Shown here: piece after piece, positions 26,447-34,970 of the stretch
Numbering within the stretch: the first letter of the stretch is position 1
Layout: each line of letters opens with the position of its first letter
Assembly: GCA_022925895.1 (NCBI GenBank)
Contig: JAKSYS010000881.1
Span: 1 to 64,000 of the forward strand
Length of the DNA: 64,000 bases
Direction: 5' to 3'
Source of the DNA: Fragilaria crotonensis
Taxonomy: Eukaryota > Bacillariophyta > Fragilariophyceae > Fragilariales > Fragilariaceae
Notes under the pieces: model-generated
Seen by the model: only the letters and a program-made list of their open reading frames with translations
Told to the model about the DNA's origin: nothing
The model's database searches: none
Position numbers and translations under genes: made by a program

Positions 26447-27025
26447 CTCCAGCGCAAGGCTGGCAGGGAGTGGTTTTTGGTTTTTTTTGATCAAAAGCCA
26501 CTTCTCCGTCAAAAACTTGTAAAGTGGTTTTTGAGCTCTAAAGTGGTTTTTGCTATTTATTTAAGACCTCGTACCTTTTTGCGACGCTTTGAACTCTGAT
26601 ATATTGGTGGCTTTGTCTGGTGCAGCGGAGCGGAATTTTCAGTACATTTGGGGTTCATTCATATAAAAGCAATGAAATTGAACAACATTTTGTGTGGCTG
26701 TAGGGCACGTTAACAGGATGATGGTATGCAGCAGTGATGATGATGCTTAATCTTCAAGTAATCATTCAGCATTCCTTTTTCAACCTTCCTCATTTGCATT
26801 ACTAGCGTTCAAGACGAGAGACATCTCGCTACTCGGAAGTTTCTACCGTATTTTGAGGTGGTACAGTCGTACCAGTAGTACTGGCGTAGTCACTACTAGC
26901 ACTTTCGCCATGTTGAGCAAAAAACAACAGCAAAAACCCCAAAAACTAGTGGTTTTTGATCAAAAAGACAAAAACCACTTCTCCGAGACGGTCGAGAAGT
27001 GGTTTTTGCCAGCCCTGCTCCAGCG
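26447..27025. mobile_element. Non-autonomous hAT-type MITE, 563 bp, with 8-bp target duplication
   Basis: The element spans 26455-27017. Its left end reads CAAGGCTGGCA, and the reverse complement of its right end reads CAGGGCTGGCA, giving 11-bp terminal inverted repeats with one mismatch. The octamer CTCCAGCG flanks it at 26447-26454 and 27018-27025. An 8-bp duplication with CAGGG-type ends is the hAT superfamily signature. Subterminal AGTGGTTTTTG motifs recur in both orientations near both ends, as hAT transposase sites do. No transposase frame is present, so it must have moved in trans. Confidence 0.88.
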
Positions 27026-29050
27026 GCCTAGAGCTATGATAGCCACTTCCTACTAGACACTAGACTCCTACTCCTACTCGTATTTGAGTAGGAGTTCTCA
27101 CTATCGTACACGTACAGTAGTTTATAGCAGGGATTGGAAAAATTATACTGCAGCATTCTGAAATCGGTTTTCAGGTGTATCGGTCAGTTATCAGTATTCC
27201 AGAACAATACTGGTTAGTTACTTTAATGCCCCCCTGAATCATTGGTCAGTATTCTATAATACCGTTGTTATCTTGAGACATTCAGTAGTATACTGTTGTT
27301 CAAATTTTAGTTCGGTATATACCAGTATTCGTGATGAGCTCATTGATTCAGCAGTATGATGTTGATGCGCCACACTTTGACCACACCGAGGAGCTTCCCA
27401 AAGTCATGGACAAAGAAGCACTTTGTGACCGTGGCCACCAAAGAAAGATATGCAAGCAGACGACCAAGGAAGACCACCACAGGCTTACTACAGCACCAAG
27501 ATCTGCTAAATCCAAAGCCAGTCCAAAGTTCTTGTTGTTGTTAGAATGCTGGTCAAGAACACCATAATTGGAGGTGACAAATCTTCTGAAAGCCAGAGGC
27601 TACAAAGAGGACACAAAATCACACAGAAGGAGCAAGTCTTCAGGTCATCTCTCTATCCATCAAATTCCACAATGAACTTCTTGCTTCTTGTGTGCTCAGC
27701 CAGAATCATCATGGACTCCTTTGATAGGAGTGCAATTATATGCTTTCATAATGCCTTGAAAACAGAATTACATTTAAGAAGAAATCCTTCTGGTGAGTTC
27801 TTCATTACTATACTATGATATTATGTTTCAATTCATAACTACTGAGGCCACCATTGTTGTTATTGTTACTATACTCCTTCTGAGGGACATCCTCAGCACA
27901 ATGACAAAGTCCTCACCATTGCATTTTCAAAGGTGGTTGAGAAAATTCATCCCTCCTGCCATTTTTGTACAGGTAATTGGGTACTATACCTCCTCTGGTG
28001 TGCTGGAGAAGAAAAACTTGCAGAGCAGCAGGATCTTCCGGCACAGTTGATGATGATTGTGCCTTTTGAAGGGGACCACCCTGATGCCTTTCTCAATCCT
28101 TCAATTGCAAGAAAGTGCACCTTCTTTCAGTTGCATCCTCATGTTACAATCACTAATTGCCTGCAATCACATGGTTAATGTTCAATGTACACTACAGTAT
28201 TCCAACAATACCAATTTCAAAATAACTACTGCCACTGTCCAGTGGTTGTTAACCATACCTTACAGTATACGGTTAGTATACCAGGATGTTGCAGTTGGTG
28301 GTTATTGATACTCAGACGCAAAAAGTTACAGTTAACCTGATATCCAAAATTCTGGTTACTGGTCATGCAAAATAACCGCAGTTTTTGGTTACCGGTTTCA
28401 GTAGTAGTTATTTCCCTATCCCTGGTTTATAGTTGTAGAGTTGTAGGTTTTAGTACTCGGACGAGCCGGTAGCCTTCAAGACCATACGGTACTCCGAGTA
28501 CTCCACTTGCAGTAAATGGTTCTATTACCGGTAGTACCCGTACTGTAGAACCGGAATTGTTGCGAGTTGCGGGTTGCGGGGTAGGAGGTACATACAGCAT
28601 ACAGCTGTATATGCAGAACACACATACCGATTAGCGGTTCGGTACAGAGTTAACCAGTATGAACTGAGTACTGTAGTACGTGTGACGAACATATGTCATA
28701 CTCGGAGTACAATACTCCAGTAGGAAGGTTGCTACCGGTAGATAAGGAACCCTGTATGATACATGTACCGGTGATGCTATTGTGCATTGATTTTTTGTCA
28801 TACACCCGGAGATTCGACCAGCTCACCCTTGCTGCCCGTTTCACAACGAAGGCGAAAAAACAAAAAAACGATATCGGCTCATCTCGACCGACGACTATCT
28901 TTTTTTCACCACATTGCACTGGACGCACGACGTACTACTCGTACAACCTACAGCTATCAAGTAATCTGTCGCCGAGATCGCTAACGCAAAGTCGCAAGCA
29001 AAGGAGTGTTGTGAATTGTACACTCAATTAGACTTAGAACAAGCAAAAAA
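27026..29050. other. 2-kb spacer with uncharacterised decayed sequence
   Basis: Plus-strand frames at 27331-27567, 27546-27818, 27793-28050 and 27933-28178 follow one another and may be remnants of an old coding sequence or mobile element, but I recognise no motif. From 28430 to 28780 the DNA is rich in GTAC-type palindromic words. The last ~200 bases should hold the promoter of the ADCK2-like gene. Confidence 0.4.
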
Positions 29051-30817
29051 ATGTTCCACACAGCTGCTTCAGCGTCAACACAGAGACTTGCTATGGCTGG
29101 GCGGCGGTTGCCATTCAAGAATCCTCGCGCTTGTGCAATTCCTGGAAGATCAACGATAACTTCTAGGAAAATCGCAACAATTGGAATTCAAGTTCAATTC
29201 CAATGCCAATCCGCATGTCATCTGAGTCGAAGAGTGTTGGTGGCATCGTTGATGGACTTTCTCGCCAACCCTCCGAATCTGGAACCAACTTTTGGTCTTG
29301 AAGCTCCAGAGACAAACACAACAGCAACCATGCTAGCGTGCAGTACGAGTACCAATAACAACGCATTGGCACAACATCGTGCCGCGTTATACGCCGTATG
29401 GCAAGGCATAGTACAGAGTCTCAAACGGAAATGGAAATGGATCTTGGAGGCTCTCATTGTATCCACGCGCAGTATTGAAGTTGCTGCCCGATTTTCTCCA
29501 TTAATGGCCCTCACTCCAGCTGCGGTGGTGTCGTCCCAAGTCTTTGGATCTTCCTTCCTCGCCGATGCGGCCTGGTGGTACACGTTGAAAACACTGCAGG
29601 CTCTTGGACCGGCGTGGCAGAAATTGGGACAATGGGCAGCGACCCGGCGTGACTTGTTCCCCACCCATGTTTGTGATCGTCTCAGTACACTCCATGATCG
29701 AGGGTTCAGTCATTCGTGGAGATATACTCATGCTGTTTTATGCGAATCCTTTGGTCATGATTTCCTCGAAAAGGGTCTGGTGGTAAAAGAGTTGATTGGA
29801 TGCGGATCGGCAGCGCAAGTGTATCGCGGATCATTACAAGATCCAAAGGACAGTAGTGGTGCAGTGCGTCAGGTTGCCATCAAGGTGTTACATCCACGGT
29901 TCGCCAGTTTGGTCGAACGCGATTTGGTCCTCCTGCGCTCCATTGCCAACTTGCTTCATTCGTTCCCCTTTGAAACGATCCACGTTCTGAATTTGCCGCG
30001 CGTATCGGAAAACTTTACTGACATTCTGCGTGCCCAAGCAGATCTACGATTGGAGGGCCGCAACCTGACCTTGTTTCGAAAGAATTTCTATGGTCCCGAT
30101 GGAGCGGGCGAGGCCGCGAGTCAAGTTGTCTTTCCCCAACCCGTGAGCGAATGGTGTGCCCGCGATATTTTGGTGGAGGATCTTGTGGAGGATGCCAGAC
30201 CCATTGCCGAGTTCATTCAGGACTCGTCCGACGAGGGTTGGAAGATTCGGAAGGAGCTTGCTGGTCCCTTGCTGCGATCCTTCTTGAAAATGGTCTTTAT
30301 TGATTCATGGGTGCACTGCGATTTGCATCCAGGCAACGTCATGGTAAAAACGACGGACTTGGGGAATGGCAAACTGAAACGCTCAATTGTTTTCTTGGAT
30401 GCTGGCATTGCGACAGCCCTAAGTCCCTTGGACCAACAAAATTTGGTAGATCTCTTCCGTGCCGTCCTGCTGGACAATGGATATGAAGCTGGCAGACTCA
30501 TGGTGTTGCGCGCCAAGCATGAACGCTGCAGTCAGGTGGAAGGAGGGATTGATGCCTTTGCGAGTGGCGTTGCCGCTTTAGTATCAGAATTCCATGATCG
30601 TCGCAAGAATGGATTGACTCTGGGACACGTCCACATTGGGTCCCTGCTCCATCGAGTTTTGGACTTGTGCCGGGTTCATGGAGTCGAGATTGATCCGTCC
30701 ATGGCAAGCATTGTTCTGAGCACGTTGGTTCTGGAGGGACTTGGAAGATCACTTCATCCAGATTTGAATCTGCTTGACTTTGCGATTCCATTTGTTATGG
30801 GTGGTGGGAGAGTCTAG
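29051..30817 (+). CDS. ABC1/UbiB-family atypical kinase, ADCK2-like
   Basis: This intact frame of 588 residues belongs to the UbiB/ADCK/COQ8 atypical kinase family, whose members act in mitochondria on coenzyme Q and lipid metabolism. The family-defining KxGQ motif is KLGQ at 191-194, followed by RRDLFP. The Ala-rich nucleotide loop appears as GCGSAAQVYRG, the Lys strand as VAIKVLHP, the catalytic loop as VHCDLHPGNV, and the metal-binding motif as DAG in VFLDAGIA. The long KxGQ-to-loop spacing and overall order fit ADCK2 best. The N-terminal ~60 residues (many Arg, Ser, Thr; few acids) look like a mitochondrial presequence. No introns are seen. Confidence 0.92.
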   Translation: MFHTAASASTQRLAMAGRRLPFKNPRACAIPGRSTITSRKIATIGIQVQFQCQSACHLSRRVLVASLMDFLANPPNLEPTFGLEAPETNTTATMLACSTSTNNNALAQHRAALYAVWQGIVQSLKRKWKWILEALIVSTRSIEVAARFSPLMALTPAAVVSSQVFGSSFLADAAWWYTLKTLQALGPAWQKLGQWAATRRDLFPTHVCDRLSTLHDRGFSHSWRYTHAVLCESFGHDFLEKGLVVKELIGCGSAAQVYRGSLQDPKDSSGAVRQVAIKVLHPRFASLVERDLVLLRSIANLLHSFPFETIHVLNLPRVSENFTDILRAQADLRLEGRNLTLFRKNFYGPDGAGEAASQVVFPQPVSEWCARDILVEDLVEDARPIAEFIQDSSDEGWKIRKELAGPLLRSFLKMVFIDSWVHCDLHPGNVMVKTTDLGNGKLKRSIVFLDAGIATALSPLDQQNLVDLFRAVLLDNGYEAGRLMVLRAKHERCSQVEGGIDAFASGVAALVSEFHDRRKNGLTLGHVHIGSLLHRVLDLCRVHGVEIDPSMASIVLSTLVLEGLGRSLHPDLNLLDFAIPFVMGGGRV

Positions 30818-30961
30818 AGGAAAAGTGCAAAAATACGTTTACTCAGAATTATCAAGACTTCTCGTGTGAACTTCGAACACATATCTTATAGATAGGAATA
30901 CTTTTCGTTCCGTGTTGGAGGGACTTTCCCATCTCGTCACACTCCTGTAGGCAAAAATTCC

Positions 30962-31953
30962 TTATTGCCCGCCATGACCGCCCCACATGCCGCCTGTTGG
31001 ATCCGCATTGTAATTCGCTTGCGCGTTGTAGGCTGCCATTTGATCTTGAAGACTGTACTGTTGCATCGCTCGGGCGTCCATTTGGGCCTGAACGGCAGCA
31101 GCTCCATTAGCCTGCGACGAGTACGGATCAGCGCCATATCCCATCATGGCGGCTTGGTTGAATCCAGCACCTCCTCCCATCATCATTTGGCCAGCAGCAG
31201 CGGCGTACATGCCCTGAGCAGCTGCACTTTCGGCTGCCGCGTACATACCCTGGGCGCCATCGGCGCCACCCATTCCGTATCCCCCATATCCACCGTACAT
31301 GCCTTGCATGGCGGCGTATCCACCCAAATCCATGCCGGCGTACGGATTGGCAAAGCCAGCGCCCATGGTGGCGGCAGCAGCTGCTGCTTGGTTGGCATAC
31401 GAAGCCATGGTATCACTATACCCGGATGGGATGGCCGATCGAGTAGGAAGTTCCACTGGTGCCTTGACGACAGGATTTCCGTAGGATGCTTCCGACGCCC
31501 CCTTTCCGGCATTCCATGCAGGTGGTTTGAGGGCTTCTGAGCGCATTTTCGCTTCTTGGCGGCCATTGTAGGAGAGCATTTCTTTCTTGTAACGCTCTGT
31601 GTCTTCCGCAGCCATTTCCGAGTATGTTGAAAGGCGGTCAGGATCAATTCCTTTCCAGCGTTGGCCAATGAGCTTTCCATTTCCTCGAACGAGACCTTGC
31701 CGCCTTCCTTTTTCAGGCGAGCCAGCATGGCATCGTCGATGTAGTCTTCGGAATCCTTGTCATTTTGACCTTGCTTGGATCTTCGGCAAGGACAATCTTG
31801 AGGATCTTTTCTCGTTCTTCTTTGAAGAAGAAGTTGTAAGCGAGAGAGGTCTCTTCGGCTTGTCCTTTGGCTTCTTTCGAGTAGGACGCTTCACACCCGC
31901 GGGTGCCTTGTTTTGCCCTTACCAGCAGGAGCATCACCGTCCTTTTTTGCCAT
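30962..31953 (-). CDS. HMG-box protein with Gly/Ala/Met/Tyr-rich tail (single-base breaks)
   Basis: The ATG at 31953 begins MAKKDGDAPAGKGK. A Lys/Arg/Pro-rich arm and an HMG box follow: DKPKRPLS, YNFFFKEERE, then IGQRWKGIDPDRLSTYSEMA and ERYKKEM. The HMG box bends DNA as a chromatin or transcription factor. From about 31500 to 30962 the tail is low complexity (GYGGYGMGG, AAAAATMGAG), typical of disordered regions. As read, the frame is lost four times by one base each: near 31905 (C), 31840 (G, splitting PLSAYN), 31772 (A in AAAAA) and 31675 (G in GGG). Each falls in a conserved or plainly homologous position and reading continues sensibly in the next frame. I favour consensus errors over decay. 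Confidence 0.85.
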
Positions 31954-32360
31954 GATGTTTGCTTTATCTTGAAGAAGTATTATCTGGAACTGTTAGGAAC
32001 TCGTACTTGTGAGTAGAAGTTGTTTGTGCGTTGATAAGTGACGTGAATCTGAAATCTGAATAACAGCAAGTGAAGAAGACAAATAAGTCAGCAATGTGCC
32101 ATGCGTCAGCGAGCCCAACAAACAAAACGAAATGGTTCAGTCAAACACATGTGATCGTAATAGACCTTTGTGAGCTGCACCACATATGGTGCAAAGTTGC
32201 ATGCTCCTGCTGATATTAAGTGTGGCAGCGTAACAAAGCTTAGCGTGCATGTGCCCATAGTGGAAACACTCACATGGCGAAACAAGCATAAAAATTCCAA
32301 ACAACAACCTAAATATGCGATACAACGACACCACAAGTTCAAATCCAAACAGTCACTGAC
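31954..32360. other. Spacer upstream of the HMG-box gene
   Basis: This is the presumed promoter and 5' untranslated region of the minus-strand HMG-box gene. Overlapping frames of 60-80 codons have no motif. Nothing else is seen. Confidence 0.45.
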
Positions 32361-32915
32361 TTAAGTAGAACACCCGTGCACGATGGTACGAGGAATACTT
32401 AGCGATCGATTCAAAAATTCGGAAGGGATCGCCGTCTGTATATACACTGTACGAATGTAGGTACGTGTAAAACAATATTGAATACGCACATATCCAGAGA
32501 GAACTGGACGGAGGACAGACCGGACAGACGGCCATGACACTCGTCCTTCACAGCCGCCATGGCTGGCGACATGGTCAACTCTCCAATCCACAGGATAGAC
32601 CTCCGATCGACACGCGTTGCAAACAAGCAGCTGTACTGCTTGCTGGGTCGTCGTCGACGAGGTGTCGTTCCAAACGATTACGAGGTACGAAGCAAGTGAC
32701 AAAAATGCGTATGATGCTCCTCCAGCGTTGTCCGTTGGATCCTCCTTGTACACTCTCGCGGCATGTGTGGCACGATCCGTGGCAGAAGTGTTGGTTCCGC
32801 CACTTGGTTTGTTATAATGTTGAAGTGGATGAATGCACGGTTCAACATTTTGAATCAAAGCCAAGGGTAGTCGGTCGTAAGCGATTGTTGGACGATCCAT
32901 GATGTTGGTCATAAT
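32361..32915 (-). CDS. Hypothetical protein (possible exon)
   Basis: An open frame of about 184 codons from an ATG at 32915. It stays open upstream to about 32990 without another ATG, so it could be the exon of a spliced gene with an acceptor near 32985. The sequence (FMIMTNIMDRPTIAYDRL, then GGASYAFLSLASYLVIVW) has plausible amphipathic and hydrophobic segments and no low-complexity runs. I do not recognise it. The overlapping plus-strand frame at 32534-32902 is Arg/Cys-rich and less protein-like. Confidence 0.3.
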   Translation of the reverse strand: MMTNIMDRPTIAYDRLPLALIQNVEPCIHPLQHYNKPSGGTNTSATDRATHAARVYKEDPTDNAGGASYAFLSLASYLVIVWNDTSSTTTQQAVQLLVCNACRSEVYPVDWRVDHVASHGGCEGRVSWPSVRSVLRPVLSGYVRIQYCFTRTYIRTVYIQTAIPSEFLNRSLSIPRTIVHGCST

Positions 32916-32990
32916 CATGAACGCCTTCTCTTCCACACGATCAATCGTGAAATCTGGTTCATCGGCAATCGACGCATCTTTTGTTTACAA

Positions 32991-34219
32991 CATATCGCAA
33001 CGCAACGAGAAGGAACAATCGATAGGATCGAGACAATCCCATTGCAATGGAGTACGAGACAAAATGTGAGGATTGCCACTTACATTGATCGTTGACAACC
33101 AGTGAGGCCTAAGTATCGATCGATGTATGCAGAGCAATTAGGTTTGTAACTTGTGTCGTCAGTCGACGTTTAGGCCCCGATTAGAGGTGTTCGTTTTCGG
33201 CTTCTACGGAGGAATCAGTATGTTCCTACACAAATAGAACGATGCCGAATTTGTTCGGCCCTTTCCCAGTCCGTGAGTCAGGGAGATTCATTTTTGATAG
33301 ATACTGGTATCAAGGAATTTGGGAACGCCTTAAATACTGCGCACGCACTTGCGCTTCTATCCTGAATAATTATACCTGAATCGGTGTATCAACGAAAATG
33401 GCACGTGAAGGTCCGAGTAAGTGTTGTTCTAATTGGACTGTGGGACTGAAAGGTCGTCGTCTGCGACAGTATGACCTTACCATTATCGCTTTCTCTTGAT
33501 CAATCCACTGCTGCCGCAGAATCTCTGCAAACGAAGATGATGCAATGTTCCTCGCTCATGGTTGGAAAGAAATCATGACTATGCGCCTCGCCTTACAATG
33601 AAGTGGAGAATTCTTGACTCGATACGTACTCCGACTACAAGCACGACGTTCGTCATCGAGTGATCTCAAGCATGAACAGAGATATCTGAAGTGGGTTCTG
33701 CCTCCGCAGAGCTACTCACTAATCTTCTGTGCTACTAGCAGACTTGCAGAATACGGCAACCTTCTACGATTGCGAAGTATTCCGTTCTTACTACTGGGAG
33801 GGGTCTAATGCATTCTTTCACCTACTCATATGGACTTCGAGTGTTACAAATAGTATATAAGAAAGTTTCCATCTTTCTCGTGAGTGACTGTGATCAGCAC
33901 TGCCCGCGCCGGATCAGCGTGATTTCCCTTCAAGTTGTGGGTGCATACTGCATACCATACATTGACAATTCACATATCTACAAGGGAAGCGTCGGTTTCT
34001 TTTGACTTGCTGATGCTCTTGATACGGTCCTCCACACGCAAAAAAAACTCGACGTAATCACGCTAACACCAGGATTGCTCTAAAGATGTGTCCCGAACGC
34101 AAAATCCAACAATCTGATCGATGATCATCACCTGTCATCGTGAAAAAGGTAAGTGGCATACGACGTAGACCATAGACAAAGAATTTGTCCAGGGTGTAAA
34201 TCGGGACAAAAGAGATACA
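32991..34219. other. Spacer 5' of the hypothetical gene, 3' of tRNA-Phe
   Basis: About 1.2 kb without a supported gene. An ATG at 33398 (MAREGP, followed at once by GTAAGT) is the most gene-like spot, but splicing to the nearest acceptor gives only a dozen codons. Frames at 33614-34005 lack motifs. Confidence 0.45.
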
Positions 34220-34292
34220 TGTCCCGAGCGTGAATCGAACACGCGGCCTCAAGATCTTCAGTCTTGCGCTCTGCCGACTGAGCTATCGGGAC
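34220..34292 (-). tRNA. tRNA-Phe (anticodon GAA)
   Basis: Read on the minus strand, the 73 bases fold into a full cloverleaf. The 7-bp acceptor is GTCCCGA/TCGGGAC with discriminator A. The D arm contains AGCTCAGTCGGCAGAGC, the anticodon arm is CAAGA-CTGAAGA-TCTTG with GAA at its centre, and the T arm is GCGTGTTCGATTCACGC. A and B box promoters are the usual internal ones (TAGCTCAGTCGG, GTTCGATTC). There is no intron and CCA is not encoded. A TTTT run within 12 bases of the 3' end is a normal Pol III terminator. Confidence 0.97.
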
Positions 34293-34381
34293 ACATACCT
34301 CACACAATTCGAATCAAAATATAACAATGCTGTATACCTGCATTTGCAATTAATAATCCACTTGTAAGTTGGCCGGGAGTG

Positions 34382-34693
34382 CCATTCGGGCTCTGAAGGA
34401 CTGGCCCGAAAATACGAACACGCGTTAACAGACCGTTACATGACATATTTCGGATCGTTTGTAGTGTACCTTTCTCTCCCAATTCCTTGAACTTCGATGA
34501 GATCGTGCACCATTGTACTCCATGTATGTAGAGGTCTCACGTAGTGCACGATCTCATCGAACTTTTGGGTTTTGGTGAAGTTGATGATTGCTTCCTTCCA
34601 CGGGGAAGCAAATTAAACATGTGTGTTCGAATTTTTCAGTTAAAAAATGGGATATGTGTCGAATTTCGTGCCAACCCTTCAGAGCCCGAATGG
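34382..34693. repeat. Nested imperfect inverted repeat (foldback)
   Basis: The outer arms are perfect for 18 bp: CCATTCGGGCTCTGAAGG at 34382-34399 and its complement at 34676-34693. Further in, GGCxCGAAAxTxCGAACAC is weakly mirrored. The inner arms are again perfect for 18 bp: TTCGATGAGATCGTGCAC at 34493-34510 and its complement at 34544-34561, with a 33-base loop. I saw no target duplication, so this may be a foldback element remnant or an inverted duplication. Confidence 0.85.
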
Positions 34694-34970
34694 TCTCCCT
34701 AGAGAGTGTACTGATAGTTAGTCCATTGGACTACTGTATCAAACTTCCGTTCACTTTACCCGCAAGACGTGCTTACATCACATCTCTCAATCAATCGTCA
34801 CCATCACTGGAACTCCAACTATCGGTACTGTCTAGTTCCTCTCCAGATCTCAAGCCACACATCAGTTGAGCCTTTCCGTGTGTAGGTTAGTTTCCATTCA
34901 ATGGTATCATTGTGGCCATTATCTCATTCCATTCTGTCGCGAGAAACAGTCTGAAAGGTGTTAGGAAAGT

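Noticed and set aside
33398-33600. Possible small gene starting MAREGP followed by a good GTAAGT donor
   Set aside because: Joining to the nearest acceptor (after CTGCCGCAG) gives a stop within a dozen codons, and no further exon is visible.
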